Shown here: positions 33,400-46,200 of the stretch, in pieces | Numbering within the stretch: position 1 is the first letter of the stretch | How the letters are laid out: each line of letters opens with the position of its first letter | Assembly: GCF_022458985.1 (NCBI RefSeq) | Contig: NC_061772.1 | Location: 1,736,001-1,800,000, forward strand | Direction of reading: 5' to 3' | DNA: 64,000 nucleotides | Source of the DNA: Mugil cephalus | Lineage: Eukaryota > Chordata > Actinopteri > Mugiliformes > Mugilidae | The notes under the pieces: model-generated | Databases searched by the model: none | What the model saw: the letters and a program-made list of their open reading frames with translations, nothing else | What the model was told of the DNA's origin: nothing | Made by a program: the position numbers and the translations under genes

Positions 33400-35580
33400 T
33401 TTATCTTATGTTATGTTTTTGCTTTGTTTACATCAAACTCTGTCTGGAGGAAAGAGGAAGTTTCCGAATGTTTCTGTGTTCTCTTACGCAAAAGTAAAGA
33501 AAATTCAAGTCACAATACACAAGAAGTACTGACAGGTACAGTTTGATGGGGAAGTGAAAGTAGACATGCACCACAAAATATTTTCCAAAGTTTACCACAC
33601 AAATAGGAAACAGAGTTTACATTTGGATTACATATAAAAACTTTAACATGTAATACAAACATGTGTTATATTAAGAAAAGTAAAGGGAACCCGTGTGTCA
33701 GAAAAAGTGATTTTTGATAAAGCGAGGACAATGTTAAACTTACGGTGAATCAGATTTACGTCACCTTAAAGGAATTTTCAGCCTCAACATGTCACAAGGC
33801 TTTCATGTGGGTTTCTGAGTTACTGTGGTCACATGTGAGGGAATTACCAGGGCAACAAGTATTTATCAGGATGTCCTCAAGTCTACAGTGCTGCTGATGT
33901 GATTTTCTAATCCTCATCTCTCTTCCTCTGCTGGTTTACACACATGAAAAAAAAAATGTCATTCCTCCATGGTATAGCACTGTTTATTGAAATGCAGTCT
34001 CACATGTCATCAGAGGCAGAATAATGTGAATTAGGACCAAATTAGGACCAAGATCAGTCAGGTGTTGTATCTTTCTCGAACTCTGCCTCCATTTTATTGT
34101 TCTTTGACATGCTCTAACAGGTATTAGATATTGCAGATTTTCTTTTTTGGATATTTAAAGTAAACTGCATTTGACCATCAGAATATCAAGTTATTGTGAG
34201 GTTTTCATTGCTTTAGACCCAACTCACAAGGTGTGTAAAGGACACCTATAAATACACAAAGGAGAAAAACCATGAATTAGCCTTTAAGCAGTACATACAG
34301 TGGGAACACAGAGAATACTGTGCAATAGGTGAGGGACCCTTAAACAACTAATAGTGGAACTGAATTGCTGTCATTTCTTGCCATGGGTTCTGTATACCAA
34401 ACACCAGAGGGCGCCAGAACTGATTTAGAATTGATCCACCTGAAATCTGACACCATCCTAGCACTCACTGTATGTGTTACACATAGCTGTGAAGGACTTC
34501 TTCAAAATAGTTACAAGGAAAAAGCTTGGAAAATGAAAGCCAAAGTTGTCTGGGATCTATTCTGGGATCTATATTTTTAATCTATCGTCACAGTAAGATG
34601 CACACTAGTTACAAGGTACTCAGCTAGAAAAGAGGTTTCATTTGTTGACAGACAATACGAGAGGGAGCTGACTCTGTTACAGCCACTGTTACACTGTAAC
34701 TATCTAATCAATCTTTACTCTGGGAAACTCATTTGTCAAAATTTTCAATTTGGTTTAGTGGTCCAATCCCTTCACAATATTTGTGGGTAAGTCACATCTC
34801 TATAATAGTATATAATCTCTATAATCGGCACTGGGGGAATTTTCTGGGCACAAAATCTGCTCCATAGGTGTTTTATAGCACAGGTTACTCAGGTACAATA
34901 GCAACTGGATATTATTTCTGATATTCTCGACTTGCTCATCAGAAATAAAACATCTTGCGGAAAAATTATTTTGAATAACTTTATTACAACAAAAGCTTTA
35001 GAAAGCTTGTGCAATGGTTTACATTTTATTAATACATCTTTTACTTAATGGTGTAAGTAAAAACAAAAACATTTCTATTGATTATTAGCCTTTATTATTC
35101 TGTCTTCATTTCTCCCTTACTTTTACTATTTTATTTTTATTATGTATTTATTATTTGTAAATACACTTAAATAAACAATATGATATCATAACCTGTATGA
35201 TGCAACTCTTTTGTGATTCATTCTACAGTGAATAACCTTAATAAATCAAAGTATGAAGTATAATGTACAGTATTTCATGTCATGATCAAAATATATTCTA
35301 GTCTTATATTTATTTGTCAAAAAATTATCCAAAAACACAGGCACGCCGTAATATTCTACATTGTATGGCATAAATAGAACTTGAGTATATGTACTGTATA
35401 TATAAAGAAGAAGATTTAGAAATAAAGCTGCGATAGAGACATGCAGTTAAAGGAATCTTAAACCCAAAATGATGGGAGAGTTACATGTGGGATTTGACTA
35501 TTACTCTCTTATTATACTTTGCTGCAGCAGACAATAGGGTAAAGTAGATAATAGCCTATTGTCCATAGGCTATTAGAGGT
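33400..35580. other. Intergenic, gene A start to gene B end
   Basis: AT-rich. Should hold the gene A promoter (right of 33024) and the gene B 3' UTR (left of 35581). Several TTTATT hexamers on the plus strand (35035, 35091, 35141) could be gene B poly(A) signals. No coding ORF recognised. Confidence 0.4.
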
Positions 35581-38500
35581 CTACTCAGATTTGAGTTCCG
35601 AAGTCTTCCCTGGAGTTGAACTATATTTCTCCTCCATAGCTCTCTTCCTCTGCTTCTTTGCAGACAGACAGATCCACACAAACATGAAGAAACCTTGACA
35701 AAGAGACACATGTGTTAGATGAAGATATGATATTAGCAGCATTGCTCAGTAGTCATACATTTAGTCAGAAGATCAAAAACAACTAAGTTGATTGCAGACC
35801 TTGCAGTGAGTTAAGGATGCAGAAAAGGTAGAGGATGGGGTAGTTGACATATCCAGAGCCCAGGAAGGCCAGGCCCCAGGTGGTCCCCATCAGACAGGTA
35901 AGACCCAACACAGTGAGGCCACTCTTGCAGAATGAACTGCACCTTTCTGGGTCTTTCCAAGACTTCTCCCCAGTCTTTACGCCAAGGTTTGAGTTAGTCT
36001 CTAATGCTCGTCTCATCTTACAGATACTAGAGGCCACTGCCACAAATATGGCAGAGTTGAAGATAAATATAATGGTGAAATATACCAGGTTCAACGAGTA
36101 GAAGAAGGCGTTGTCTGTGATCCAGCAGCTGTGAAACCGACAGAGGAATTTAAAAAAAAATAAAGTTTAATAACAACACAAACAGTCATAATCTCTAGGA
36201 ATACAATGTGCCTATGGTGTAGTTTACACAAATAAAAGAAATATCATCTATTTGTAGTAGAAACAAATCTGAAATGGTTTTGATACTGATTTTTTCAGCC
36301 ACAAGACTAAAACCATCTGGCTAATATTGGGTTCAAGTGAATTTGGAGGCCAGGTCAACACCTTGTGCTGTTCTTCATGTTTTTTGTGTGTGTGTCTGAT
36401 ATATGATATATGACATTCTCAGTTACTGTAGCTAAAAGTTAGTTAAAGTTAGGATTTACTTACATAGAGGTAGTTTGGTTAGTATCAGCCATGGTCATAC
36501 TTGTAACTCCATAAAACTGTTTGTAGTCGTTAACTCCCAAAAAGACTGACACGATTAAGCCAGGAATCCCTGTCAATCACACAGTGACACAGATAACCTT
36601 CACCTGATTTAATGTGTCAAGCATATACATTATTTGTTAATTATTAATTAAAGGACCTGCACATCCAGATCAATGAGCCATTAGTTACACTGTATGACTA
36701 AATGAGCATTAAGCATATTCAATATGCAGGTACCTATCATTGTTTATCTTTGTGTGTAACCAAGGGTCAGAGTGTGCTCTCATGAAAAGCCTTCCAACAA
36801 ACAAAAACACAAACACTTGTAGTTATTTCCCATCCTGTCATACACAGAGACACAACACCAACACACAGTAAATACAGTAGGTGCTCTAGCAACACTCACC
36901 CCATCCAGCAAGAGACAGTTTGAGCAGGTAGTGTCTGTAGAGGGTGTTAAACACCTTGAGGAACAGTAGATAGAGGTGAAGTGCTTCTATGGCCATCCAG
37001 GTGAAACAGCAGAGCAAGGAGTAATGCATGAGCGCTGCAACAAAGATGCAAATCCAGCCTGGCTTCACTTGGGTCCCCCACTCAGTCAGAAGAAAGGTTG
37101 TATTGAGCAAAAGCAAGGCCCCACTCAGAGATATATGGATAGATGTGGAGTAGTCTTTTGTGCAGTTTCTTAGGGAGAAAAAAACAAAAACATAGGAACT
37201 TCAAGTCCTCAGGCAAGATAACACTCGATACTGCAGCGTTATGGCACACAGCACATATTCCAGAAACACACTATTCCAGTCATAATACTAATTTTCATTT
37301 TTTATTCAAAGCTTTTAATACACCACACTTCAGCACAAAAACACATCTGGTGATTCTTATCAAACACCTACAAACTGTCATTAGATTTGGATTCAAATCT
37401 AGCCAAAGTCAGAGGAGCTGATAGTTCTTCAAACCATGCATGGTGTCGATGTTGTTCCTTTATATACCTACCTGTGGAATACGTAGATGACCATGGACAA
37501 AGCAGTGAAGAAAGCTGACAGGCCGCAGCCAATGTAACTGATGTATGACAGTATTTCCCAGTGGATTTTTCCAATTGGTTCCCTAATCTGCAAAATATAT
37601 GGAGCAGTATCAGTATGCAAGACGCTTTAGCAACAAGATATTTTCCAAAATATGCAATTTTAGGAACTGAATAATATCTTACTCATTCTATATATTATAT
37701 TTTCGTATTATTATTACCTTATAAGTTAATGAAGACTAAGAATATGGTATATTGGCTACTGAGGCACTTTGATCATGATTGTAAGACAGTTATCCTGCCG
37801 ATATTAATTTAAATAAATGTCTGTGAAGTCACTATTTATCTTAGAATAAGGTAACACAATGTTGACTAAGCCTGTAGCAGCGTGATCAAAGTATTAAAGA
37901 CTTCATACATTTGCATTATTACAAACTGGCTGTCTATGGACAGATTCCCAGGAACCAATGTCAGTGTTAATGCTAATGTAATCTCTATAAACAGATATCT
38001 CCATGAATGAAGAGTGCTAAACCATCAATAGAAAGCTGATGGGTCCAGAGGTTTCTCTCAATGGAAACTAAATGTTTCCCAAAGCTGCATCTTCACATTA
38101 CAGTAACAGCATTTAACCTTTATAATGTAGTGACTCTTATTATGAAAGTAATAACAGAATGGCAATAGTTGTCATTCATAAAATTCTTCAATAAAAAGCT
38201 TTGATTTTAAGAGCATTAATGTGACGTATTTCTGGGAGACCTCCAACTTCTCAGTGAGGTATCACTGTACCCTTCTTTTTACAGACTAATGCTTTGTGCC
38301 CCATGAAATCAGATTAACTAAAGGTTTCATCAAATAAACTCGACTCGTCAAATGTTTGACACTGACACTTGAAAAGTTTGCCGAATCCAGAGTGTTTCAT
38401 TACCAGTAAGACGGCAAAAGGTGTTGTATGGTTGCAGCTGCAAATAATGTCATTTTGGTCGTTATGGGTACTGTTGTCAGTCTCACATCCATCTGTTCTC

Positions 38501-41500
38501 CAGTCCCAATCTGGAACCATCAACAACACACAGTAGCTGTAAAAATTCACTATAATTCTACTGGCTGTCTTATTAAAAACATCTGCATCAATGCAAGGTA
38601 TTCAAAGAAGTGATATCCACTTGTTATACTCCTAAACCAAACATGTGTAAGTAGAAGTCTCTTGGTTTTAAATGACTGTGTGTTGATAAAGGTAGACAAG
38701 GGTTGAGAGTATTCCATGCCCAGTGTTTAAGATTCTTTCTGGATTTAATCATCAAACCACTGAAATGATTTAATCCTTACAACCCAACAATAATTAAGTT
38801 GCATCTAAACAGTAACTTGAATACAAGTCAGTGCTTTACAGTTTATCTTGTTGTAGGCAAAAACTGGCGTATACCTACCATGCTCATCCAAATAGTGGCA
38901 CAGTAACTTCGAAGTGTTCTGTAAAAATATAAATGGAAATGTAGGGAGCTATGTTATAGTTAACAGTTGCATGTACAACCAACTCAAGCTTTCTCAATAG
39001 ATTAAATATGGTGCAGTAGTTCAAAGTCAAATCCTTCAGTCTCTTTATATATCACCAGACTTTGGTATGACCTCATACAAAGAATAGCTGAAAAACCACA
39101 AATGGAGATACAGTATTTTAAATTTAGTTGACAAGCTCTCATTCTGAACTGACTGTAGTGAAGGACTACTTAGCTATCGGAATTAAATTACTTTCACTGA
39201 GGTGCAACACAATGTCACAGTATGATTAAGTCTAGTGAGTCTTGCTCCAACACAACTTTCTTTCCTTTGTCCTACAGTTTATAAAAACAAAAACACAACA
39301 AAAAAAAACAAAGCGATGATAAAATGTTACATCCTTAAACTGGCAGACTTACGGTCCCAGTTGTTTGCGTAGGGAAATTCATCTTGATTGGCGTATTCAG
39401 ATTATAGAGATGCCTTTCCCCTAGTAGCTCTATTCTGATAACCATTGATGAAATCTCCTCCTGGTTAAGCTGACCAAAGGAATACTGTGAGTTGTACAGT
39501 GATGGACACGCAAGACACTATTACATAGAACACACAGTTTACTGTAAACATCTGTAATGAAGATGTTGTAATATGATTCATTAAAATGTTCTTGGCCAAA
39601 GGTCTGAATGACCAATACTCATTGGCCAGGGCTAAATGATGAATCTAACTGATTGACCATGTCAAGTGAATATAGAGTGAATATAGACATACTTTGAACT
39701 GACTGTGGTGCATGTAGCTGACCAAGCCAATGATCCTCTTCTCCTCTGGGATGGTGCGCAGGGCATCCACAGGCAGCTGAACCGTAGGTACAAACGACCT
39801 GTTCTGAGGCGGCAGCAGCTATAAAGAACTAGCTGATAAGTCACGCTCAAAATACCCTCATTGATGATCAAACCTTGGTCAGCAAGCTTAATTTGAATTG
39901 AGCCTGAAGTTAGCCTGATATAACAAAGACTAAAGCATTTGCTGTTTCCTCAACAAGATTTTCACAGCCTGTGTACCTTTGGAGCTTCCATCTGGATACT
40001 TAAGTTGGATTCTACAGAGGAGAGGTTAGAATCACTGATGTTTACCACAAGTAGAGACAAGTATTTCAGGTCGTAGATCGTGGGGCTTCCAGCCTTAACT
40101 TGAGTTGTTCCCATAATCGAATGAATCATCTTCCTTTCCAATCTACATAAATAAGATGGGCATGATGCAACATGAAAGACCCTTCTGTGCAAGTGTATTT
40201 AGAGAATCTGAGCATGCATACAAAACCAATGCTAACACTCTAATCTGTGAGGGTCCTCACTTGTCTAGGTCAAGCTATATCCAAAAACCAAAAGGGACCT
40301 ATGCTTCAGTGTTTACTGTTTTCGTCAATGCAAATACTTGCTCATAAATGCAAAGTAGAGCAGGGACCGACGGTCGATAACCAAAGTACTGGACCGCATA
40401 AGGTATGTTGACGTCATGGAGGAGGGAGAGGGAGAATGGTGGCAAGGAAAAACCCACCCTCAAGCTTGCTCTGGAGGTTTCAGGATGGTTTTTGTGACAA
40501 TTCTCAAGACAATTTGTATTGTTATTGGCTCTATATGAATTGAATTGAATTGAATTGAATTGAATTGAATGGAATGGTGATGCAAAGGAAGGAAAGACAA
40601 TATTGATTCTCTGGGAAAGTACCAGAATTGTGCTAGTCATGTGGCAAAAAGCAAACATTACTAGAGAAATATACAGTATATGTATGAGTTAATTTAATAA
40701 TAATGAATATGAATATCCTAGCGCCACAAACCTGGATTGACACTTACTCTAGAAAAGTTTTTTTGACAACATGATCGCTACTGAAGAGCAGTTTACATGT
40801 ATCCCATATATCGAAGAGTTTCATCATTCCTTTCTGGTCAGAGCTGTTACAAGTCAAAGTCTTAATCAATGGCAAGATGACGTCTAACTCACATAAATAT
40901 TTGGAGCAGTTGTTATCTGTGAAGTGAGACGAGAACAAGATCAAGACATATATTAGTCCTATTTAAAGAAAGTTGGGACTTCACACGTGATACTTGCTAA
41001 AGACATGACTGTACAGGGACAACAGTCTATTTGGGAGACAGTATACTTACAGTCTCCAAAGACATACTCAAACTTGGTTGGCTTATATGTACTTGTAGTA
41101 TTGAGGCAAATGAGTGATCCACTTGGCCATGTGTAGTTGCTGAATGTGCAGTTAAAGACACAAGGGATTCCATTCACAGAGCAGTTAGTTACACCTAGGT
41201 TTTCATAAAGGTTGTTCCCACAGGTGTCATTAATATTAATGCGATAATCTGAAAAGTTGAGACACACTGAACACAGAGTCAGAAGAATCAACTTACTGCA
41301 ACATACACATGTTCAGTCACACTTACATAAATGGACATTTTCACCTTCCCGCCTCATTTTTTTAAAATGTTTTAAAAACATTAAAACCACACTAAATCGT
41401 AGCAAATTCTAAGCATATAATGTAATATGACCCATTCATGAATCTTGCACTTGACTGTATTGTACTATTTACCTATAACAGTCAATACAATGTGCAAAAG

Positions 41501-41945
41501 GGTTGTTGGGAGATTTTGTATAACCTGAATAACTATTAGTATTATTTGGGAATCTGTTTTGAGCAAACACATTTTTGTGTATTGTTGAATACATATGTGT
41601 ATACCTTAACATTATGAAGAATGCTTTTGGTAGTTTTTGTCAGAGTTTAATTAACCACCGCCTTGCTAAATAACCACACTTGTGTGCTTTTACTTTTTTT
41701 TTATTTGCCATTGTCACTAAAATAAGCTTCATAGATATTAGTCACAATTTAAATTCCTAGGTACACTTTTCAGTTAAGTTTGCAAACAAATGGATAATCT
41801 TCTTTTCTACCAATTTTGCAAAGATACATTACACTTTCCTCCTTCTCTGGTGAACAACACATGAACAAGCAAAACTGACATTCATACCTTGGTCAGCCAG
41901 TGATTCACACAGCAGCAGCATTAACAGCATTAAAGGAACCATCAT
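35581..41945 (-). CDS. Adhesion G-protein-coupled receptor, G subfamily (gene B), complete
   Basis: Thirteen coding exons (minus): 41888-41945, 41051-41248, 40748-40916, 39977-40142, 39693-39818, 39353-39469, 38879-38918, 38404-38510, 37472-37587, 36900-37168, 36464-36569, 35800-36128, 35581-35693. All GT-AG; sum 1914 bases, 637 aa. Signal peptide MMVPLMLLMLLLCESLADQ; a cysteine-rich N-terminal region in exons 2-3 (nine Cys, several N-glycosylation sites) that I do not recognise; GAIN sequence in exons 4-6 (PPQNRSFVPTVQLPVDAL; LVSYMHHSQF); GPS DIICSCNHTTPFAVLL, predicting a cut between HT and TPFAVLL. TM3 is MAIEALHLYLLFLKVFN, TM6 GLTCLMGTTWGLAF, TM7 LFCILNSLQGFFMFVW. Exons 9-11 match gene C in size and phase, showing tandem duplication. 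Starts with two Met codons; the first is used. Function and ligand unknown. Confidence 0.9.
36295..36385 (-). repeat. Fragment of the deleted Tc1-like family
   Basis: Contains cagccacaagactaaaacca then aatttggaggccaggtcaac, both ends of the same deletion derivative as at 43100-43280, squeezed together. In an intron of gene B. Confidence 0.6.
40380..40575. repeat. Retroelement 3'-end-like repeat with (GAATT)n tail
   Basis: Sequence ending ttggctctatatgaattgaa followed by about seven AATTG units, as in the simple tails of fish non-LTR elements. In intron 3 of gene B. Family not certain. Confidence 0.5.
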
Positions 41946-43090
41946 TCTTCCTCTGAGTGATTATTTTAACTATATGACAATTGAATGAAGGAAATGCAAT
42001 TGTAAAGTCAAATAAAAGAACAGCACACAGATACCTATGATATGTGACACCATCAGCTGATAAAACAGTAGAAAGTGTAGTGGCATGAAATCAGTTATTC
42101 ACAAATATTAGCTTACAGTTTTTAAACGGATTGGTTTCTTTGTTAAAAAAAGATTTTCAGTTAGTAGAGTGTGAATGTGTTTTTTTATTCTTTAAAGTTT
42201 TTGCACTCACACAGACATAGCATATGAATCCAGTCACAGTAACAAATAATGAAATTAAACAAACGCCACAGTAGAAACTCATAAATCAAAAACATTGAAA
42301 ACTCAAAAAGTTAAATTCACACGTTCTTGCATTCTTGCTGTTTCACTATTTATCCAAACAGTCCACCTAAAATTTACATTTTATATACTTAGGAAAATAA
42401 TTACATGTCTTGTATAAAAATTCAGTCAGATTAATCTTATATCACATGAATGTTGTGACTAGTATATCCACACTAACACCACACAGATACCCCAAGCCCA
42501 TTAGATAGAGGAAAATAAACTTACATTAATATTCAGTAGAAGAGTAGTTCTTTCCTCTCAGGTGAACAACATAAACTAGACAAGTACCACTGAGCTGTGC
42601 TGGCTCTCATTTATTGTATGTAAGCGAAACACAGCAGCACTTGTGTTAGGTCCGCTGGAGGTTTTATGTTTTTATGGCCCTGTAATAACTCAGTCAAACT
42701 TTTTCACCCTCTGTGGACATTTGACTGTGCATCAGTCTGCAGTAAACCAGTCTGAGAACAGAAATACGAAAATGCACACTAACACCATGTTGTAGAAACC
42801 ACTAAAGATTGTAACAATTCCAGCTGTCAGTGTTGAAGAACTAACCAATATTAAAGTAATGTATCCAGAGATTTATGTACAATATGCTATATGCTCGTAT
42901 GTTTACATGATAAAATATTACTAAACAGATGTGGAAACATTTCAATATCCAGCGCAATAGGTATAATCCACAGAATCCACATTATCAGAGAAACTTTTAA
43001 AGTACAAGAATCAATATCAAGTGAGTTGCATGTCAAACCCAGATCAGATCACACGCAATGTAGAAAAAAAAATCCTGACGGACAAAGCTA
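41946..43090. other. Intergenic between gene B and gene C
   Basis: AT-rich. A minus-strand donor-like site at 42524-42535 (aatgtaagttt in reverse) could end an untranslated first exon of gene B, giving a 5' UTR intron. No coding sequence seen. Confidence 0.35.
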
Positions 43091-43099
43091 AATGCATGC

Positions 43100-43155
43100 C
43101 TGAATACACACTGATCAATCACAAGATTAAAACCACTGACAGGAGAAGTGAATAA

Positions 43156-43200
<45 letters not shown>

Positions 43201-43280
43201 TAATAATAATAACAATAACAATAAAAACAAAAAACAAAAGAACAGCACAAGGTGCTGACGTGGCCTCCAAATTCACATGA
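43100..43280. mobile_element. Deleted Tc1-like element with (CA)n, next to the gene C stop codon
   Basis: Starts tacacactgatcaatcacaa, then attaaaaccactgacaggag, (CA)n at 43157-43198, and tgacgtggcctccaaattca. It shares both flanks of the microsatellite with the copy at 30611-31133. Ends about 20 bp from the stop codon of gene C, so it should lie in the 3' UTR. Confidence 0.7.
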
Positions 43281-43296
43281 CTTTCTGGTTTTAGGT

Positions 43297-46200
43297 TTAG
43301 GTGCTTTGACTGCTCCTCACAGGGTCTGAGTTTCCAGCCTTTCTCAAAGACATCAAAAACCACAGGAAGATGGAGAACCCTGCATGCAGGAAACGAGAGA
43401 AAGAGTGAAGTAAAAATTTAGACTTTGTCTACACAATCTAACAGTTGCCAGGTTAATATGCAAACATGCAGTCAAATATCTGCTCTATAAATACATACAG
43501 TATTTTAACATTATGGACAAGACTTACTATTCCTGACAAGCAAGTGCAATGAATTAGAAAGGCATCTTCTAATTTTCCATTGGGAGCAAAGATCCTCAAA
43601 CCTGTGTCAAATCCAGAGTCTCTGGAAACTAGTTATTTTCAATGATATACAATTTGCTCCTCCATTACATGTTGAGAGATTCCCAACCTGGCCTGTAGAG
43701 TCCATTTCCTGCACTTTACCAACTTAGCCGCATATGGAATCTGTTTAATATATCAAATATTTGGTTTGTATTGAGTAATTTTGGAATATTTTGTGCCACA
43801 ATCTGAACAAGCTTGATAAATCTCTCACGCAGCATGAGTAGATCAAGATGCAGAAACTGATCAGCAGAAGCAGAAGAATGGGGAATATTGAGTTGAGCCG
43901 TCGGCTTCACTGAAATCACGCGTATGGGAGCACTTCAGGTTTCCCAGTGAACCCTCCGCATCGTCCATTCATTTCAGATGATGGACACCTCGTCTGCATT
44001 AACCCGCATATACCATGGTCACTTTTTCACAAGAAGCGGCTGAGTGGACTATTTAACATCTCCGGTCTGCAGGCGTTGCAGCAGCAGTTACTAATCAGCG
44101 TAGAGGAAGAGAGATGATTGCTTAACGTTACATTACGTGATACAAAGTATCCTTTCAGAAGGCCAGTGCACGTATTACCGGGTGTGTGTCTAGAGGATCA
44201 TGCGAAATTTCCAGTCCACAGATAGTTTTCTAAACCGTTTTTATTGCAAGAAATATCATCCACCTTTCACTCTAATCATTTAATGTGTAGAGGATCATCC
44301 TCTAAATTGTCCAGTTCCAGTTCCAGGTTTAACCTTGTGTCGCATCTCCTCCTTCTTTTCATATTCTCTTCTCTCTTTCTTTTCTGCTGCATCCCAGTCT
44401 TCAAAATTATCAAATTCATCAAACAGGTTAAAGTTAACTATAAAATAACTCAACTGTATTGCCATTGTGATAAATAAACTGAAATAACGTATGTTCTGTG
44501 TTTCATGTCTGAGTTTTTGTTGCTATTTTCCCATTGCACCGAACCCGTACCAAACGGTGATCCCCATACCGAGGTACGTACCAAACCGTTACACTCCTAC
44601 TACAGAACAAAGACAAAAAGTAAAAAGATGTTGCCCAGACCTTGCAGTGAGTTCAGGATGGAAAAAACGTAAAGGCCTGGAATGGCCAGATAGCCAAACG
44701 AGAAGAAGATCAGGCCCCAGGTAATGCCAAGAAGAGTGATGACTCCAAGCAGGGTACAAATGTCTTTCTTGGCTCTATTACGATCCCACGGTCCAAACTG
44801 ACATGCAAATTTTAGGGTAAAACAGCAGTTGGTTATAGACCATTAGAAACCAGTTACCAATTACAAATCTATATGAAACCCTGACATGTGTAAAGTCTTG
44901 GAGAGTGACTCTCTTTTCAATGAACACATACAAAATACTGTATTTTGTCATTACTCTTTTAAGGATTAATAATGGAATTTTTGAGGATTTTATGGGAAAC
45001 AGTAGCATATACATGGAGTGTGTGCAAGGGAAAATAAATGATATAAAAAAATGTTATCAGAAAAGCAAATAAATAGATAGGGCAACCCAATGTACTTTAT
45101 GTACCTCTAACTCTCATAAAAGATTGTTGCCTACTGCCAACAAAGGGCATGCTGGCAGTGAGACACTTACGAAATGAGATATGATGATCCTTTAATTTAT
45201 CACCATTTATTCTCAATAAAAGAGCAAAGAGTGGATTTCCATACCTCTTGACTACGGCGAAGACTGACGACACGTTTGATTGTTACCCCTAACATGATCA
45301 TGTTGAAGAGGAACACCAAGGAAAACATTCCAATTGTAGTCCCATTCTTCACTGTGTTATTAGTTAAATAACATCTACAAAGAAAAGAAGCATATCTATA
45401 AATGTAATGTCATTTACTGAACAATCAAAATGGCATTGTGTCATCAAAGATGTCAATTCACGTTGACAGAAGGTTTCAGCTACATTTAGTGAAAGTATTC
45501 CTGGACAAATTTTGATTGAGTGCCAACTATAGGGTGTTAGAAGCGTGGTGAAATGGTGTTTGCTGCTTGTTCCTGCTACCAGTGCGTCAGTTCTGTTTGA
45601 ACATTCAAATACACAAAGATATTTAATAAGTTAGTTATTAGTCTTAATTGTACACTCTTGCAAATGTGTTTCTGCTTTTTCCCTTACATCGATGTGTTTA
45701 TAGTTGAGTCCACAATGACACTACCATAGTTGCGTGTGTCTAGGATGACCACAATTGACACAATGACAGCAGGAATACCTGAAACACAAGAATTAACAAG
45801 CGACTATCATGTGACTGAACAGTTGTTGCTTGATGATTGCTGATTGAGAATGAAGACAAAGCCACTCACCCCACCCGACTACACTGAGTTTCAGCAGGTA
45901 TCTCTTGAAATAGATGTTGAAGATTTTGACTAAGAGAAGGTAGAGGTGGAAGCCCTCTATGGCCATCCAGCTAAAAGTAGCCAACAGGGAGTAGTGAAGA
46001 GCCAGACCCATGTAAAGACAAAGTCCATCGTTAAACAGTGCTGCCGCTGCCTGGTTGGGGAGGAAGTGTAAGTTGAGCAGGATCAGGGCAATTGCAAGGT
46101 TGATGTGGACCTTCATGGAGACATCTGCTCTAATTTTTCTGTGGGGCAGAGGATAAATTATCTAACGTGAGTAGAGAGGTTTGATTTCTTGATTACAAAG

